From Mesaphorura yosii (taxonomy: Eukaryota; Arthropoda; Collembola; Poduromorpha; Tullbergiidae), in assembly GCA_009869945.1 (NCBI GenBank), contig WIXG01000174.1, forward strand, positions 62,001 to 126,000: a DNA stretch of 64,000 nt, written 5' to 3'. This document shows positions 39,601 through 49,481 of this stretch, in pieces. The number at the start of each line of letters is the position of its first letter. Within the stretch, counting starts at the first letter, position 1. Under the pieces are notes generated by a model that saw only the letters and a list, made by a program, of their open reading frames with translations, was not told where the DNA came from and searched no databases. The position numbers and the translations under genes are program-made.

Positions 39601-42600
39601 TGCTTCCTTTCTAGGCCGGAGTAGCATTGGTGGAAGTGAAGCCTAACGCTACGTTAATAGAATCCTGTAACGTTAGACAAATCTGACAGGCAAAGACGTA
39701 AATTAAATCAATGCCTTTCATACCCACGCGAAGGAGAAGCATATGATCTCTTCGAGTCAGACATCAAGACTAAGACTGAAATCAATAGATCAACTCCCAG
39801 CCCGAAGCCCCAAGACGACGACCTTTTCCGATATGCGATATTAAATTAGTAAACTTAATTTCATAATCTGCAGCATGGCAATGGCAGGAACTGAAACACA
39901 ATCTCATCTCATCAACTTTGTCCCTTGCCTGGGTTGACTTAACTAGTTTTACCTCGGCTCGAGTTAATTAGTTCATTGCAGTGGCGTATCGCGAATTTTA
40001 AATTAACAGCCTCGAGCATCAATTTGAGGTGCGTGCCGCTTACATGAACTCAACCTCATAATAAATTCATGATTAATATTTTGTCGAAGGAAAGCTAAGA
40101 TATTTAATTAAGCATGCCCTTTCATTAGCGTATTTCATTAAGCTCGTGTGGCTCATGGCCCGTGTGGACTGCTTAGCTTACCCACCTAGAAAATGAGATT
40201 CTCTTTTTGCTGGAGGTGTTCCAGCAATTGATGAGGATGGAGAACCGGATCCAGTGAGAAATTGAACGTAATCAACCCCGGGAGTGGCAAAGTCACCTGA
40301 AAATCAGATAAAATCACGACCACGTTTCAAGTGCCGTTTAAGTGAATGTATATTCATTCAATTCAACTTCTTGCAATCACAGGTTTGTTGAAGAGCCTTG
40401 GATTTTGACCAAAGACACAAGGCAGGAATAACCAATTGACAATGGGACAATTTCCTGACAGGAGACTGGTTTCCTTTGCGCTCTCACTTCAAGCCTTCAT
40501 TTATTTCTCAATTTTATTGATACTCGCCTATCTCGATGAGTGTGAGACAAAAACTACGATTGTGATTGCAAAAATACCACTATCGTCAACGATACTGGCG
40601 GGTTCGCGGCCCCGTGGCCTGGTCTTAGAAAGGAAATTGAAAGCATTCAAGTGTGAGCGAATAGCGATAGCGATTATTAGGGCATGGGGAAAATACGAGC
40701 AGAAGTGAAAGTTGTAGTTACTGGGTTGCTGACACTCATTAAGACTCTGGCAAAGCAAAGCGTGGAAGAATTACAAGGACCAAAAGCCTCTGAAGGCTGA
40801 GGGATTCAAAGGGTGGATATTAGAAATAGATTGAGTTTCTTTGAGAGTAAAAATATATGAGAACGAAATGAAGTAAACAGTCTTGGCCGGGTTGGGCCAA
40901 GATGAAACAGAGTCTTCTTTTTGTATGGGATATGGGAAATGTACTATGCGGGCGAAAGGCATATGAATCACTTCAAATTAACGTTTTGCCTGAGACGTGT
41001 ATGAGTACGTACAAGTTAAGTGGGCCGAACAACGAGAAAAACCATCCTTTTTGTCTTTTCCTGCATGAAGAAGCGAATGAATAGAAAAGTACGAAGCGGA
41101 ACTTACTTTTACACTGGGGATAGTTTCCTGAAGATGAACTGCCCTTTCCACCGGCAGCACTCGTTCCAGCAGCACCGCCTGCCGCGCTATTTTTGGCAAG
41201 TTGTGCTTGGAGGATTGAAAACGGAACAATGATGGCTGGAACCGTTCGTGATCGTATCAATGGTGGAATTCGCGATTTTTTCTTCCCAGTCCCGAGTGCC
41301 GTGTCGTTCTTCGGGAATACGACGACGTCTTGAGCAAAATTACTGTGAGAAAAAGAAAAGAATCGCGTATGAAATTTATGGCGGATAATCATGAATACGT
41401 GTGCGATACATGAAACGAATGAAGAAACGTATGAATGGATGGACGAATGAGTACGTGGCCCTGGCACGTACAGCAAAAGGCAGTGGCAATTTGCAACTTT
41501 TCAAATAATTTAGAAACAAAAAGTGATTAAGAAAGAAGAAGAGAACGATGAACCATGTGCACGAGAAAGTCCAGAATTTGGCCATGGAAAGGAACAAATA
41601 TGATTCAGATCTTCCAGACTGGCGTTCATTGAGTTTGTTTCTTAATTGTTTCACATGAAAGTGCACACGGCAATAACTCACATCCGGTAAGGCAAAGGCG
41701 GGTTCCCTGGACCTCTGGACTCGAGTAAATCATAAAAGTAATGATTTTGTTGCTTCCTGAACTCATTTTACTCTCAACTCTACACTTCGTGGAGGTGGAC
41801 AGTCATTTACTCATGAAAAAGAGCAGCCAGTGCAAAGTAACGTCATTTTCTAAGTAGATTCACGAGTAAGTCAGTCATAAACAGCAATTACAATTACATA
41901 GAAATAAATTACATAACTCACATCAGCAGCTGGCACTGAGGTCAAATTTTACTGCATACAAAAATAGGTCGCTTTTTAATCATTTAAATGTATTAACTTT
42001 ATATTTAAGGCGAGTGGGTGGGAGAAGAAAGACGCAAGAAGGTCAAGTGTCGATGAACTGAACTAATCCACCTTAATGCCCTGACTAATTCGCCCTCGCC
42101 TACAGAAGTTAATTCATTCATTTCACTGAACTGCCACCATGCAATCAAGCGTCGAGTGGAACCTAATCAAGAAGAATGCTCAAGTGGGCAATCGGCAATG
42201 GCAATGAGACCTTTGCTTTTCGCATTAAAATGTCAATTCCCTGCCTCTTCTAACCTTTCTGGCCCACGCACTCAAACATGCGGCAGTTCTAAGAATGCAT
42301 CAAGTTTTCCGTTTCAAGAAGCTTTGAATGTTAATGCGGTTTGATTATTTATGGATGATCGCCCTTTGCTTAAAGTATTGTGATGATAATTAATTTAAGT
42401 CTGGTAAATTACGCTACGAGGCCATCGAATGATTTTAAAGCCTTCAGATGTACCTCCTTCAGATTCCACGATCTCTTGTTCAATTCATAATTTGCACTAC
42501 AATCTCGCATGAGACTACAGACAAGAGTAGTCAGTTCCTGATTTCTTAATTCACAGATACCTGACGGATCAACCGCTCAAAGAGTGGGACAGCACGGTAT

Positions 42601-45600
42601 GGCATGGCGTGATGGCGATGGCATTTAGGTCTTGATTTGTTTTGTTTTCAAGGCTTTTATCGCATTCGCATTCACAGACACTCCGCTCCCGAAAATGTTA
42701 AGTCAGGCTTACTGCTTACTGCTTAAGTACTGCCGAATCATAAGCCAGGCTCTTTCTTTTACTCAACACTCACGCTCACGCTCGATCTTTCAGTATCAAG
42801 ACAAGTGCATTGCAGGCAGTGCACGGATGCGGAGGAAGAAAGCTAAACAATCCATCGCAAAGTAGAATTTATGTGAATGTGAGAAAAGATACTTGAATCT
42901 CTTTCAACGAGCTCTCTGTCTTCTCTCGACTCCTTCGTACGAAGTGCGAGAAAAGTTCTCTCGCATGCCAAGGCAGGAGGCAAGGTTCTTCTTGAGTGTG
43001 CCATGATTATTGCGTCGTTACGCTCTGGGAGCACAGGCGAAAGCGAAAAGTAAAGACACCGGTTAATTTATGGCGGTGCAAAATTCTGGTATGCCGTCAC
43101 AGTGTTCATAGCCATGAGCCATGAACCGCGGCTTGATGCGACTCGAGCCACTCGAATGAATAAACTCAAGCAAGCCATAACATTTGATGCTTTAAAATGG
43201 TCGGACTGGACAAGTAAATGGTTTCGCATACAAGCGGAGCGGTCAGTTCTTATCTAAAATTCAGTACAGACGCTATCTGATATGTTAAATGGGCTGGAAT
43301 TCGGATAAACTGAACGAGCTGGTAACTGATGTCACGCAATACTCAAACAATGAACGTATAGAAATGACCGACCGAATTTTTAGAAACCTGGCAGTTGAGT
43401 AACTCATTCAGAATACATCCGCATCCGCGTCATGAATCACGAACGTGGACGGGACACATTTTAAAAGCACATTATCATTCATTACTACAGTTGACTTTGG
43501 TTGAATGGCATTTTCCGTGCCATTCCATTACTGGAGATTAAGCACGAGTGATTTGCTGCAGACAAATAATGGACCAGAGCAGGCCAACAATGACTCGACT
43601 GATTTTTCAACCTTGAAAGAGTTTTCATGTCTGCCAGACGGGCAGTCAAGAGTCTGACTGAGTCTTGGCCAAGCCAGAGGAAGATTTAAAGAGAAAGTTT
43701 ATGCGCCCATTTGTTTCCTTCCCGTGTCCCATTCTTATTAACTATGACAAATTGCAAGACTTCTTTGTTTTTTCGTGTTCTGTCAGACTTGCTTTCTCTG
43801 CGACATTGCATTGCTGCCAGTTTGTCTTTGTTAAGCTTGCTCTTCGTTTCTGCTCATTCGTTTCAGTTCATGGGCTCAGAATGTCTGCGCGTAAGATTGA
43901 ATAGGAATAGGTTACCATTAAGGTATAGAAATCGTAAAAGTAAAGGTTTTGCTCAAAGAATTCATAATTCGAAGATTCGAACCAGTACAAGCAGAACACA
44001 GTAATTTGTGCACCTAAAGTAATAGCTGTTCTTACACTCAACACAAGTCAATTTTCTATTGGCAGCGAGATCAGACGGAGTGCTCTGTCCGTGTAAACCA
44101 CGAGCTTTTTACCAGTTCGAAATTTTATTTACAAACTCAACTGTAAACATCGGTTTTGATGACAAACGCAATGTCATTTACTAAGCTTGAGTTGGTATTT
44201 ACAAGAACAGAAACGCTTATTTGATAGAACTTCAAGAACAATAAATAAATGCCGACTCAATAGTCGAACTTCAGTTACGACGGGCTCAGAGTTCATTTCG
44301 TGGGTGCCGACTACTTTTTAAACAAGGCCAACGTGTATATGATTTGTGACACTAAAGTAAATCTGAGCAAGTGCAAGTATTACATCATTTCCCACTGCTC
44401 ACTTGGCTTACATTTTAATTTGGGAATGATTTATGTGATGTTTACCTAATCGTGAAATTAAGATAAACCGGTGGTAATTTATACGCCCTAGCGTCCTGTG
44501 ATCTTAATCGCGACTCGCTGGCATTCCACTTAATTTTTGTTACCGCACGGACGAGTCTGAGCCTGAGCCCACACCGCCGGCCGGAGCTCACACTGCGTTA
44601 TTGTGAATCGCATAGCTTTTTTATGAACCGACCAACGATCAGGTCAAAAACCAGCGTGATTTCTCCATTAAATTAAAAAAAGGTGTGCAAAATAATAAAA
44701 GAATGGGTACCAGCACGACACGGCATTGCAAAACACATAAATCATAGCCTACGGCTAAATAATTTTAAGAGAAAAAACATTCTGAATCGAATGTTCGACC
44801 TGAAGTGAAAACAGAAAACATGCCATAAAACACAACGTGATGGAAAGCTCACGTAAAAATCAATAGATAATCTTTAATGATATCCTTTCAAGCATCGCAG
44901 GTTTATTAGAATTCCTGTATCTTGTAAATATTTGAGTAGGAATGAAAACGAAACTTGTGCCGCTTGTGACTGACTGACTGAATGACAGGCGCACGGACGG
45001 GCGGACAATGTAGAATTAGCATTAGTTATTGAACTCTCCTATGCTGCTGCCCTGATATGTGCCTGTTATTGGCCAAATTAGTGTAAGTGCGTTAACTCAC
45101 ATTTCTTTCTCCTATTAATAACCCAGCTTCGATAAATGCGACGTACTAGCAAATGCTATCGGCTCTATTGCAGTGTTGTCTCCCAGTTGCCCTTCTTTTA
45201 TTATTGGACACGTTGTAAATAGATCCGGATTAGATTTTTATTGACCGGAGACCAGGCCGGGCTTGAATCTATCTTTTCAGCTTAGATTCGCAAAATGCAA
45301 TCATGAGACACATGAGAACTCCTCTCCTGCGCGACACGCTGCGATTAGCGACTTTGGCAACTCTGCATTTTCATTTTCTCTATGAGAACTTCGCCTCGCC
45401 TCAGGGAAGACAGGCAAGACGACCTTCCACTTCGACATAGTCGAAGCTAAAGCCAACGCCAACGCAGTGTTAAATCGATACGGCAATTAATCGTCAATCT
45501 CGAATCACTACAGCGGCGCGGCGACCGTGGCAGCTTGATGACTTGTGCTCGAGCGCAAGTCACTAATTGCTTGTGCTTCCTAAATGCTAAATCCCAAAAA

Positions 45601-48600
45601 TGAATTAGAATTCACAATTAGGGGATGGGAGAATATGCAAGCTGCAAGCAATAGGAAAGAATGATGACACGCGAAGGCGAAATGCGACGCAACAAGCGCG
45701 CGGCCACGTGCTAAACCAAGCCACGGTTTGGGGGAAATTCCTCCTGGGAATGAATCGACTCGCGACATGACACGAAGAAACGGTGTCACTACCACATCTC
45801 GTTCAGTAACCTGCCGTTAATAATACTACGTACGTACTACTAAAAAGTCATGGTGGGTCGGTCGTAGTCGCAGTCGTGACATTATAATTTTCTCTGATAA
45901 AATTATACGTGTCTTCCTGCGCCCAGTGGCTAAATTGCAGTATAAATTTCATTTTTTGTCATCGCTACTTGTCAATACGCTGCTGCTGTACCATGCACGA
46001 TATTTTTTTTTGCAACTCACAACCCTCGAGTTACTCGAGCCAACCTTTCGAAATTACAATCATGATAAATGTCAACAACTTTCGATAATCATGAAGTATA
46101 TGGCAAGTCCCAGGCAAAGAGAAGGCACGGCACAAAAACGAGCTTCGACGCGAAATGCGAGCGCGAAATTGGGACTCTGCAAACGAAGTCGAGTTGAAAG
46201 CGTGAGTTGAGTTGAACGACGATGCTCTGAAAACATGAAATGATGACATTTCTTTGTAGCCGAGCCATGCATATAGAATTCAAAATGTAAATATTGATTG
46301 TCATTGCCGTGCCGAGCGAACTGACTGAGTACTGGGCAAGCAAATGAAGAAAAGTTACGACTTTGTTTCCTGAATTGCATCGACGATTCGGCCACGAAGC
46401 CAGCACGAGTTGACCTCGCAGGGAATTAAAAGATATTAAAGTCCACAGTACACACACTCGTGCCTCCTCCTTTGCTATGCTCTCAAATCGATTCTTAATT
46501 TTTGAATAAGGAAAGGAAAAATGTAATGCAATAATTCACTTCACATTTCACATTCGCATTGCAGCTCTGACGTACCAAATTAAAGTGCACGAGGCCACGA
46601 AAGGCGAAAGCAAAGAATGAGAAAATTAGCTCAATCATTCGATTTTCGAGTCGGGAGCAATTGAGAGAAAGGAAATGTAACATCACATCACAGCCGAACC
46701 ACCCTCAATGTCAAAGAAGACGTAGAAAAAGAAGCCACAAGCAGCCGTCTTGGTCGCGGCAAGATTTTATAATGTGTAACCCGCCCACGGGAATAATGAC
46801 AGGCACCCGAGCGTACACGCGTACACTGCATTCGCTTAACCTTGACAATAATAGGCATGAAATGATAGTGCTGACTCCGCAATCTGGAAACCAACGAACG
46901 ATCGAACGAAGATGATTATTTGAAAAAGCTGCCTTGACTTTCACTTGAATGAAACTTCATTTCACATCTTCTCAACAGCGGCGGCAAATACGCGACGCGA
47001 AACGCCAACTGTCTCCTCATTGCGTTGGGCTGGGATGTACCTACTCGGTGCCTCATGCAATGAAACGGCCGAGATTTGTTTCATTATCTTTGCCGCAAGC
47101 AAGCTACACTGTAAAGTCACTTGAGACAGACACCAGCAGCGAGACTTTTCTCGCATGCGTGTTGAAGTGAATCGTCAGTTGAAGGGCACCACAGCTTCAT
47201 TTCACGGCCGCCGTATCGGCCACGAACAAGAGCAAGAACAAGAATAAATAATGCTCGCAGGAATTACAAGCCCAATGAATGTAAAGGCGACACGAGACGG
47301 ATTTAAAATTTCCAATACCAATTATATGTAAATGTTATGCGACTTGCAAATCTCTTCATAATCCCCAGAATCCTGCTATCTCTATCCAGTCTGCTGAGCA
47401 GAGCGCGACAACGACAAGATTGCCGACCAAATTCGCCGCTTGTCGCGTGTACACGGCTAAAATTGCATAGTGAGAAATGCAAATGATTTTGACAAGTGAG
47501 AAAACCCCATTTGAATAATTCTCTCTTAAAACTTAACCAACCAACCAAAAATAAATATTGGATTTTCATTTTGGTGTTGGTGTTGCCTTTGCCTTTGTCG
47601 CTACTGCGTTCGTGTTCCTCAAAAGCTGAAGAAGCATGAGAAATGGGAATACTACGAGTGAATGTAGTTGTTTCAGCAGCCTCTCTGTTTTTGCTCTGCC
47701 TCTCGATTAACGCGAGGCTGTGGCTGGTCGGCTAACAAATATTCCATTCTTGTCGACTGTCGAGTAATCAATATTATTAGGTTTTCATGCTAAAATTCCA
47801 GAAATAGTGGGCAATTCCATGCAAGACAAGGTATTTCGCACACGCTTGTGACTTGAAGAATGCAAAGGCTTGCCATGCCTTTTAAAGACTTGCCCCCTTG
47901 ACTCTACTGGCGCTCCTCAACAAACAAACTCAATTTGCAAACCAAAAAAACATTTTTGATCTCCACACTCATAAACGCCACATTATCAGAGATAAAGCAG
48001 GAAAAGAAAGAAGTAGAAAAGTGCATTAGACTCTACATCCATTGAATCAATTTATTTCCGTTCTCTTTATGGCTGCTTTTCTTCATAGTTACACTTTTCT
48101 AAGTTGGATGAGGAGAGTGAGGTATCCGAGCACTTTCTTTTGTTGGCTTTGGCTTGGCTTTGAGTATCTTGATTTTATTTGCCCAATTTTAGCGAGTGCT
48201 TAAGAGAGGGTGAGAAATTCTCGTTTATGTTGGACTCTCGTTCCAGGCCGGTGTAGCAATTTAGTTGGCTTTCATAACCAATAAAATTCGAACCTGACGA
48301 ACACTAGTCTGGACTGGTCGTTTGATGGAGTGAATGGCCGGCCACGACAATGCTACAAAGTGCTACTTTACTTTACTCGAAGCACAAAGCACAACACGAA
48401 GTTATTTACTTTGTTGACTGCGACTGTCGTGAGCTGCGAGCGTAAGTAAAAGCTTTTGCCTTGCACGGCACGGCTCGGTAATGAAATGACGGCAATTGAA
48501 TTGATTTCTCGGCCTTCTCAGAAAAATGAAGCTAAAAGCAAAGCAAAACAATAAAATTTTCAATTGCATTTTACGACTTGGCGAGGAATTCTCAAATTCT

Positions 48601-49481
48601 CTGATTCAAAGTTCAGATCTTGCAAAGTGCATGAGAGCAGAGAGCAGCGAGAGCATAAAATCTTGTACGAAATCTCGATGTCCGACCGAGGCCAGGCCAG
48701 GCCTGGAATGCCAGTGCCAGGTTCAGTTTCAGCTTCTCCAGCATTACTTATATTTCATAACAAAAACGAGTAATCTCTACCAGCGGCAGATAAAGCAAAG
48801 GAGCCTTCCACTACGCGCATTTTGCGTGCGTATGGCTTCAATTCTTTGGAAAATCTGATTTTGCGTGAATAAGTGAATATTCCTCTGAATCCTTTGTGTG
48901 TTTATGACTAAGAGAAGTGACTTTCCAGGAAAGTAGCCCACAAATCACTGCAAGGAATCTTCGAATCAGGAAGCAAGCCAAGGCATAACCTTTAGACTTG
49001 AAAGCATTTTTAAATTGTAATATTCCCATAGTCCCTTGTGCCGTGATCTTCAAATAAAATCTTTCTATTCTTGTGCTCACGTGGTGCGTCTGGCATAATT
49101 CTGAGTCTTATTCTACATGCCGCGTCGCTGAGGTTGAAGTCTCAATTGCATTCTGCGCTGCGGTGGAATTGACATTCTCAATTCTTTTGTCAGCCTGTGC
49201 CTTCAGCCTTTGCCGTGTGGCTTTGTCAATTGCGTATTGAGGTGGCTCGCATTTCGCTTGGATGCGTGGAATAAAATGATAAAGATGAGTCTCATGATGG
49301 CAATGATTATGATGATAACACCAATGCCGATTGCGAGTTGTGAGAAAGCAGTGACTTTCCCTTTCCTTTAGACTTACTTCTTCTCTTTCTTTGATGCAAT
49401 CTTCTTCTTGAATACACGGCGGACCCTCAGCAGCAGAAATGCTGCTTGGCCGATGCTCAACGGCTTCTCTTCCTTCTGCAT
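8143..49481 (-). CDS. wake: Wide-awake / Banderuola / ANKFN1-type scaffold (ANK-FN3-RA)
   Basis: In flies Wide-awake is a clock-output scaffold that promotes sleep onset through GABA-A receptor and excitability control; the same gene (banderuola) acts with Dlg in asymmetric division, and mammals have ANKFN1/mWAKE. Coding exons in transcript order: 49378-49481, 42454-42496, 41922-41935, 41682-41756, 41107-41342, 40186-40296, 38787-39434, 34817-34866, 33116-33263, 32232-32310, 31487-31590, 27775-27981, 26203-26313, 23504-23698, 23146-23419, 19652-19787, 15818-15872, 15166-15224, 14488-14694, 13994-14160, 13160-13642, 12122-12263, 10608-10721, 8143-9612. Every junction is GT..AG with compatible phase; the sum is 5232 nt, 1743 aa plus stop. 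Approximate domains: ANK 477-538, FN3 607-709, conserved ANKFN1 core 800-1254, SH3-type Pro-rich 1586-1605, RA 1630-1725. Weakest parts are exons 2, 3, 8 and 9. The gene spans 41 kb and hosts a nested gene. Confidence 0.92.
10608..12263 (-). CDS. wake: wake exons 22-23, conserved ANKFN1 core (C-terminal half)
   Basis: Exon 22 (12122-12263) gives LYNVEVIELNNSVSIIVLF…SDLITIPVQ. Exon 23 (10608-10721) gives VFEMIHLNTYQKEFISRYAR…ILALHNQRE. Both are strongly like the region that follows the FN3 part in ANKFN1 proteins. Junctions are phase 2 into exon 22 and phase 0 on both sides of exon 23. The 1.4-kb intron between them shows nothing else. Confidence 0.9.
12791..12811. repeat. (TTTC)n tract in wake intron 21
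   Basis: A short TTTC tandem run ending in a T tract. No coding context. Confidence 0.85.
13160..14160 (-). CDS. wake: wake exons 20-21, conserved core plus Ser/Asn-rich insert
   Basis: Exon 20 (13994-14160) reads EQILYHQVSNIPLGKGLYLG… to ENSHVS, a highly conserved ANKFN1 block. Exon 21 (13160-13642) continues with EEWMLIQKMVKSKSEDSL, then a long low-complexity Ser/Asn/Glu/Thr insert of about 85 residues, and returns to conserved sequence at EAQELFRSQINSALRKLFSF. The insert is the likely species-specific part. Confidence 0.9.
14488..15872 (-). CDS. wake: wake exons 17-19, conserved helical core
   Basis: Exon 17 (15818-15872) VASTWEDVKSLKQDMEKS, exon 18 (15166-15224) SASTFHFRLKLLQAAAAMQ and exon 19 (14488-14694) SALGIADLGRLYYKTIRDKN… join without a frame break into one of the most conserved ANKFN1 stretches. 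The exons are small (55, 59 and 207 nt), all with GTAAG donors. The intron between exons 17 and 18 carries an antisense coding-like ORF. Confidence 0.9.
15319..15645 (+). pseudogene. Antisense coding-like ORF of unknown identity inside a wake intron
   Basis: An open frame of 108 codons runs from just after a TGA (15316-15318) to TAA at 15643-15645 and is followed 75 nt later by AATAAA (15721). The translation looks protein-like: a basic start (ASRKLLPREERKQAAYLGLH), a Cys/His-bearing middle (HPVICMNHLAGKC) and an acidic tail (SDYSESSATDEEENELSADS). There is no ATG until 15439 and no convincing acceptor upstream. It could be the 3' end of a 5'-truncated retrocopy, the last exon of an antisense gene whose other exons I missed, or chance. 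I do not recognise the family. Confidence 0.35.
15721..15726 (+). terminator. Poly(A) signal after the antisense ORF
   Basis: AATAAA on the plus strand, 75 nt beyond the stop of the 15319-15645 ORF. No poly-A tract follows, so if the ORF is a retrocopy its tail has decayed. Confidence 0.4.
15900..19640. other. wake intron 16, no further gene seen
   Basis: About 3.8 kb with many short spurious ORFs on both strands and no repeat family or conserved protein. One exon-like block at 19483-19617 on the minus strand is discussed under rejected items because its phase does not fit. Confidence 0.6.
19652..19787 (-). CDS. wake: wake exon 16
   Basis: Reads GAFLCCVIYSEDKLLVTTEE…DETFPSSTLQNDFHWLFK. The acceptor is TTGTATTCCAG and the donor GTATGT. 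It enters at phase 2 and leaves at phase 0, joining directly to VASTWEDVK in exon 17. Confidence 0.88.
19788..23145. other. wake intron 15, no further gene seen
   Basis: About 3.4 kb of AT-rich intron. ORFs here are short, lack known domains and have no paired splice sites. I see no mobile element ends. Confidence 0.6.
23146..23698 (-). CDS. wake: wake exons 14-15, FN3 second half and linker
   Basis: Exon 14 (23504-23698) holds the second half of the fibronectin type III domain: EWTTVPDFKN, then LNDLVSGTRYYFRVACGN with the family's YYFRV strand, and GYGAYQITTPAAVIPS. Exon 15 (23146-23419) continues WYDIDGRKERYSGKCTTFDK…, a conserved ANKFN1 post-FN3 block, and a Ser/Gly linker. The intron between them is only 84 nt. 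Confidence 0.93.
26203..26313 (-). CDS. wake: wake exon 13, FN3 first half
   Basis: Reads PPDAPSKVFLDVISPTSVKI… and ends TKYK. This is the typical FN3 opening (PPDAP, first strand, then the strand before the conserved Trp in the next exon). Junctions are phase 1 on both sides. Flanking introns are 2.5 kb and 1.5 kb. Confidence 0.92.
27605..27624. repeat. (TGGCA)n short tandem repeat
   Basis: Three-plus copies of a GGCAT pentamer. Similar short GCATGG and GCCAAGCC words recur through the window, which suggests drift of simple sequence rather than one element. Confidence 0.7.
27775..27981 (-). CDS. wake: wake exon 12, charged helical linker between ANK and FN3
   Basis: Reads SRESINDQLNGMVQEAENKS… to KELEKEYHMWEKLYKKFRKM, a charged probable coiled-coil or helical segment. 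Phase 1 on both sides, so it joins the ANK exon and the FN3 exon directly. Bounded by CCGCAG and GTAAGT. Confidence 0.92.
28618..28672. repeat. Imperfect inverted repeat in wake intron 11
   Basis: Ten-base perfect arms AGCCACGGCC (28618-28627) and GGCCGTGGCT (28663-28672), with weaker matching beyond, surround a 35-nt loop. It could form a hairpin in RNA from either strand; no function is apparent. Confidence 0.5.
29253..29258 (-). terminator. Possible poly(A) signal of the nested membrane-protein gene
   Basis: TTTATT on the plus strand gives AATAAA on the minus strand, about 330 nt beyond the nested gene's stop codon. It is the nearest canonical hexamer I found; use would depend on the host transcript being spliced past it. 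Confidence 0.35.
29587..30471 (-). CDS. Nested gene: small multi-pass membrane protein, family not recognised
   Basis: It lies wholly inside the intron between wake exons 11 and 12, on the same strand. Proposed exons are 30236-30471, 29927-30158 and 29587-29880; the sum is 762 nt, 253 aa plus stop, all GT..AG and in phase with 77- and 46-nt introns. Start: ATG at 30471 (MFNWYEFRPKPYIYKRKSYA). The N-terminal 80 residues are charged and Tyr-rich (YEEKRETAWGFSYEKNVVIR). Then come WRISNEAERWMYIGDFFHDV, hydrophobic segments AGLVSLFICFIW and CYLPFTIASVTCLGLY, a polar stretch, and a third SYRVVSIGCLLTSLYYYYN near the end. The exon 2/3 junction is uncertain: a second GT..AG choice (exon 2 ending before GTACGA, exon 3 starting at YKILIPKGQHPQ) also stays in frame. 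Low Ser and no repeats make it unlike random intron. Function unknown. Confidence 0.6.
31487..32310 (-). CDS. wake: wake exons 10-11, ankyrin repeats
   Basis: Exon 10 (32232-32310) reads FVIAVEQGNIVKVKTILETC…DVDIN and exon 11 (31487-31590) reads LTAEGLSLLNVAVIQRDREM…LLLSNGATE. Each fits the ankyrin consensus (A-x-x-G-x-x-x-x-V-x-x-L-L, then G-A). Only about two repeats are visible, as in ANKFN1 proteins. Phases 1, 2 and 1 join cleanly to exons 9 and 12. Confidence 0.92.
33116..34866 (-). CDS. wake: wake exons 8-9, linker before the ankyrin repeats
   Basis: Exon 8 (34817-34866, 50 nt) reads TKFMSKCRIAEFLIHS and exon 9 (33116-33263) reads QPRLLSLQVSSQVSIASTSR…YFLKSHEKRKIDKLNQ. Phases fit the flanking exons exactly (1, 0, 1). 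The exon 9 donor is GACG|GTATTT, a modest site; the frame stays open and protein-like for 29 more codons, so a longer form may exist. The 1.5-kb intron between exons 8 and 9 shows nothing else. Confidence 0.72.
34867..38786. other. wake intron 7, no further gene seen
   Basis: About 3.9 kb without convincing exons on either strand. ORFs at 35.5-36.5 kb and 37.9-38.2 kb have no domain, no repeat structure and no paired splice signals. Confidence 0.6.
38787..39434 (-). CDS. wake: wake exon 7, long Ser/Gln/Pro-rich disordered segment
   Basis: The largest internal exon (648 nt, residues about 195-411). It has Ser/Gly runs, a Gln-rich tract (VQFAQQQLLQQPGAG), an Arg-rich block PRLPRRRRSLEDEDLQCRPR and RAVSIDSLMKNH, which resembles basic phosphorylation or 14-3-3 sites (RRRRSLE, RAVSID). 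The acceptor is ATTTTCAG and the donor GTGAGT. The region probably carries regulatory phosphorylation rather than a fold. Confidence 0.9.
40186..41756 (-). CDS. wake: wake exons 4-6
   Basis: Exon 4 (41682-41756) KQQNHYFYDLLESRGPGNPP…LPYR, exon 5 (41107-41342) NFAQDVVVFPKNDTALGTGK…PPLIRSRTVPAIIVPFS with an Ala/Gly/Ser-rich end, exon 6 (40186-40296) DFATPGVDYVQFLTGSGSPS… to KRESHFL. All junctions are canonical and phases match (2, 2, 1, 1, 1). The motif ESRGPGNPPLPYR looks like a conserved short element. Confidence 0.85.
41922..42496 (-). CDS. wake: wake exons 2-3, including a 14-nt microexon
   Basis: Exon 2 (42454-42496, 43 nt) reads ANYELNKRSWNLKE. Exon 3 (41922-41935, 14 nt) adds CQLL plus two bases of a Met codon completed by exon 4. 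Each is flanked by AG and GT (GTACAT for exon 2, GTGAGT for exon 3), and the phases 2, 0, 2 fit the neighbours. Tiny exons are easily misread, so this pair is less secure than the rest. Confidence 0.6.
42497..49377. other. wake intron 1, 6.9 kb, no further gene seen
   Basis: AT-rich intron with many short ORFs on both strands (for example 45301-45486 and 46089-46457) that carry no known domain and lack consistent splice sites. Its size and 5' position make it a likely home for enhancers, but I recognise no specific element. Confidence 0.55.
49378..49481 (-). CDS. wake: wake first coding exon
   Basis: ATG at 49481 opens MQKEEKPLSIGQAAFLLLRV, then RRVFKKKIASKKEKK, a short hydrophobic helix followed by a strongly basic cluster that could bind membranes or act as a nuclear signal. 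The donor is AA|GTAAGT at phase 2, matching exon 2. An in-frame TAA lies four codons upstream of the ATG. The transcript start must lie to the right, in the gene-poor interval. Confidence 0.8.

Noticed and set aside
45301-45486. Minus ORF considered as an extra 5' exon of wake
   Set aside because: Exon 1 (49378-49481) already joins exon 2 in phase and this block has no matching splice sites.
46072-46457. Two overlapping minus ORFs of 107 and 122 codons
   Set aside because: No domain, no protein-like composition beyond hydrophobic noise, no splice pairs; overlapping ORFs in two frames are typical of stop-poor chance.
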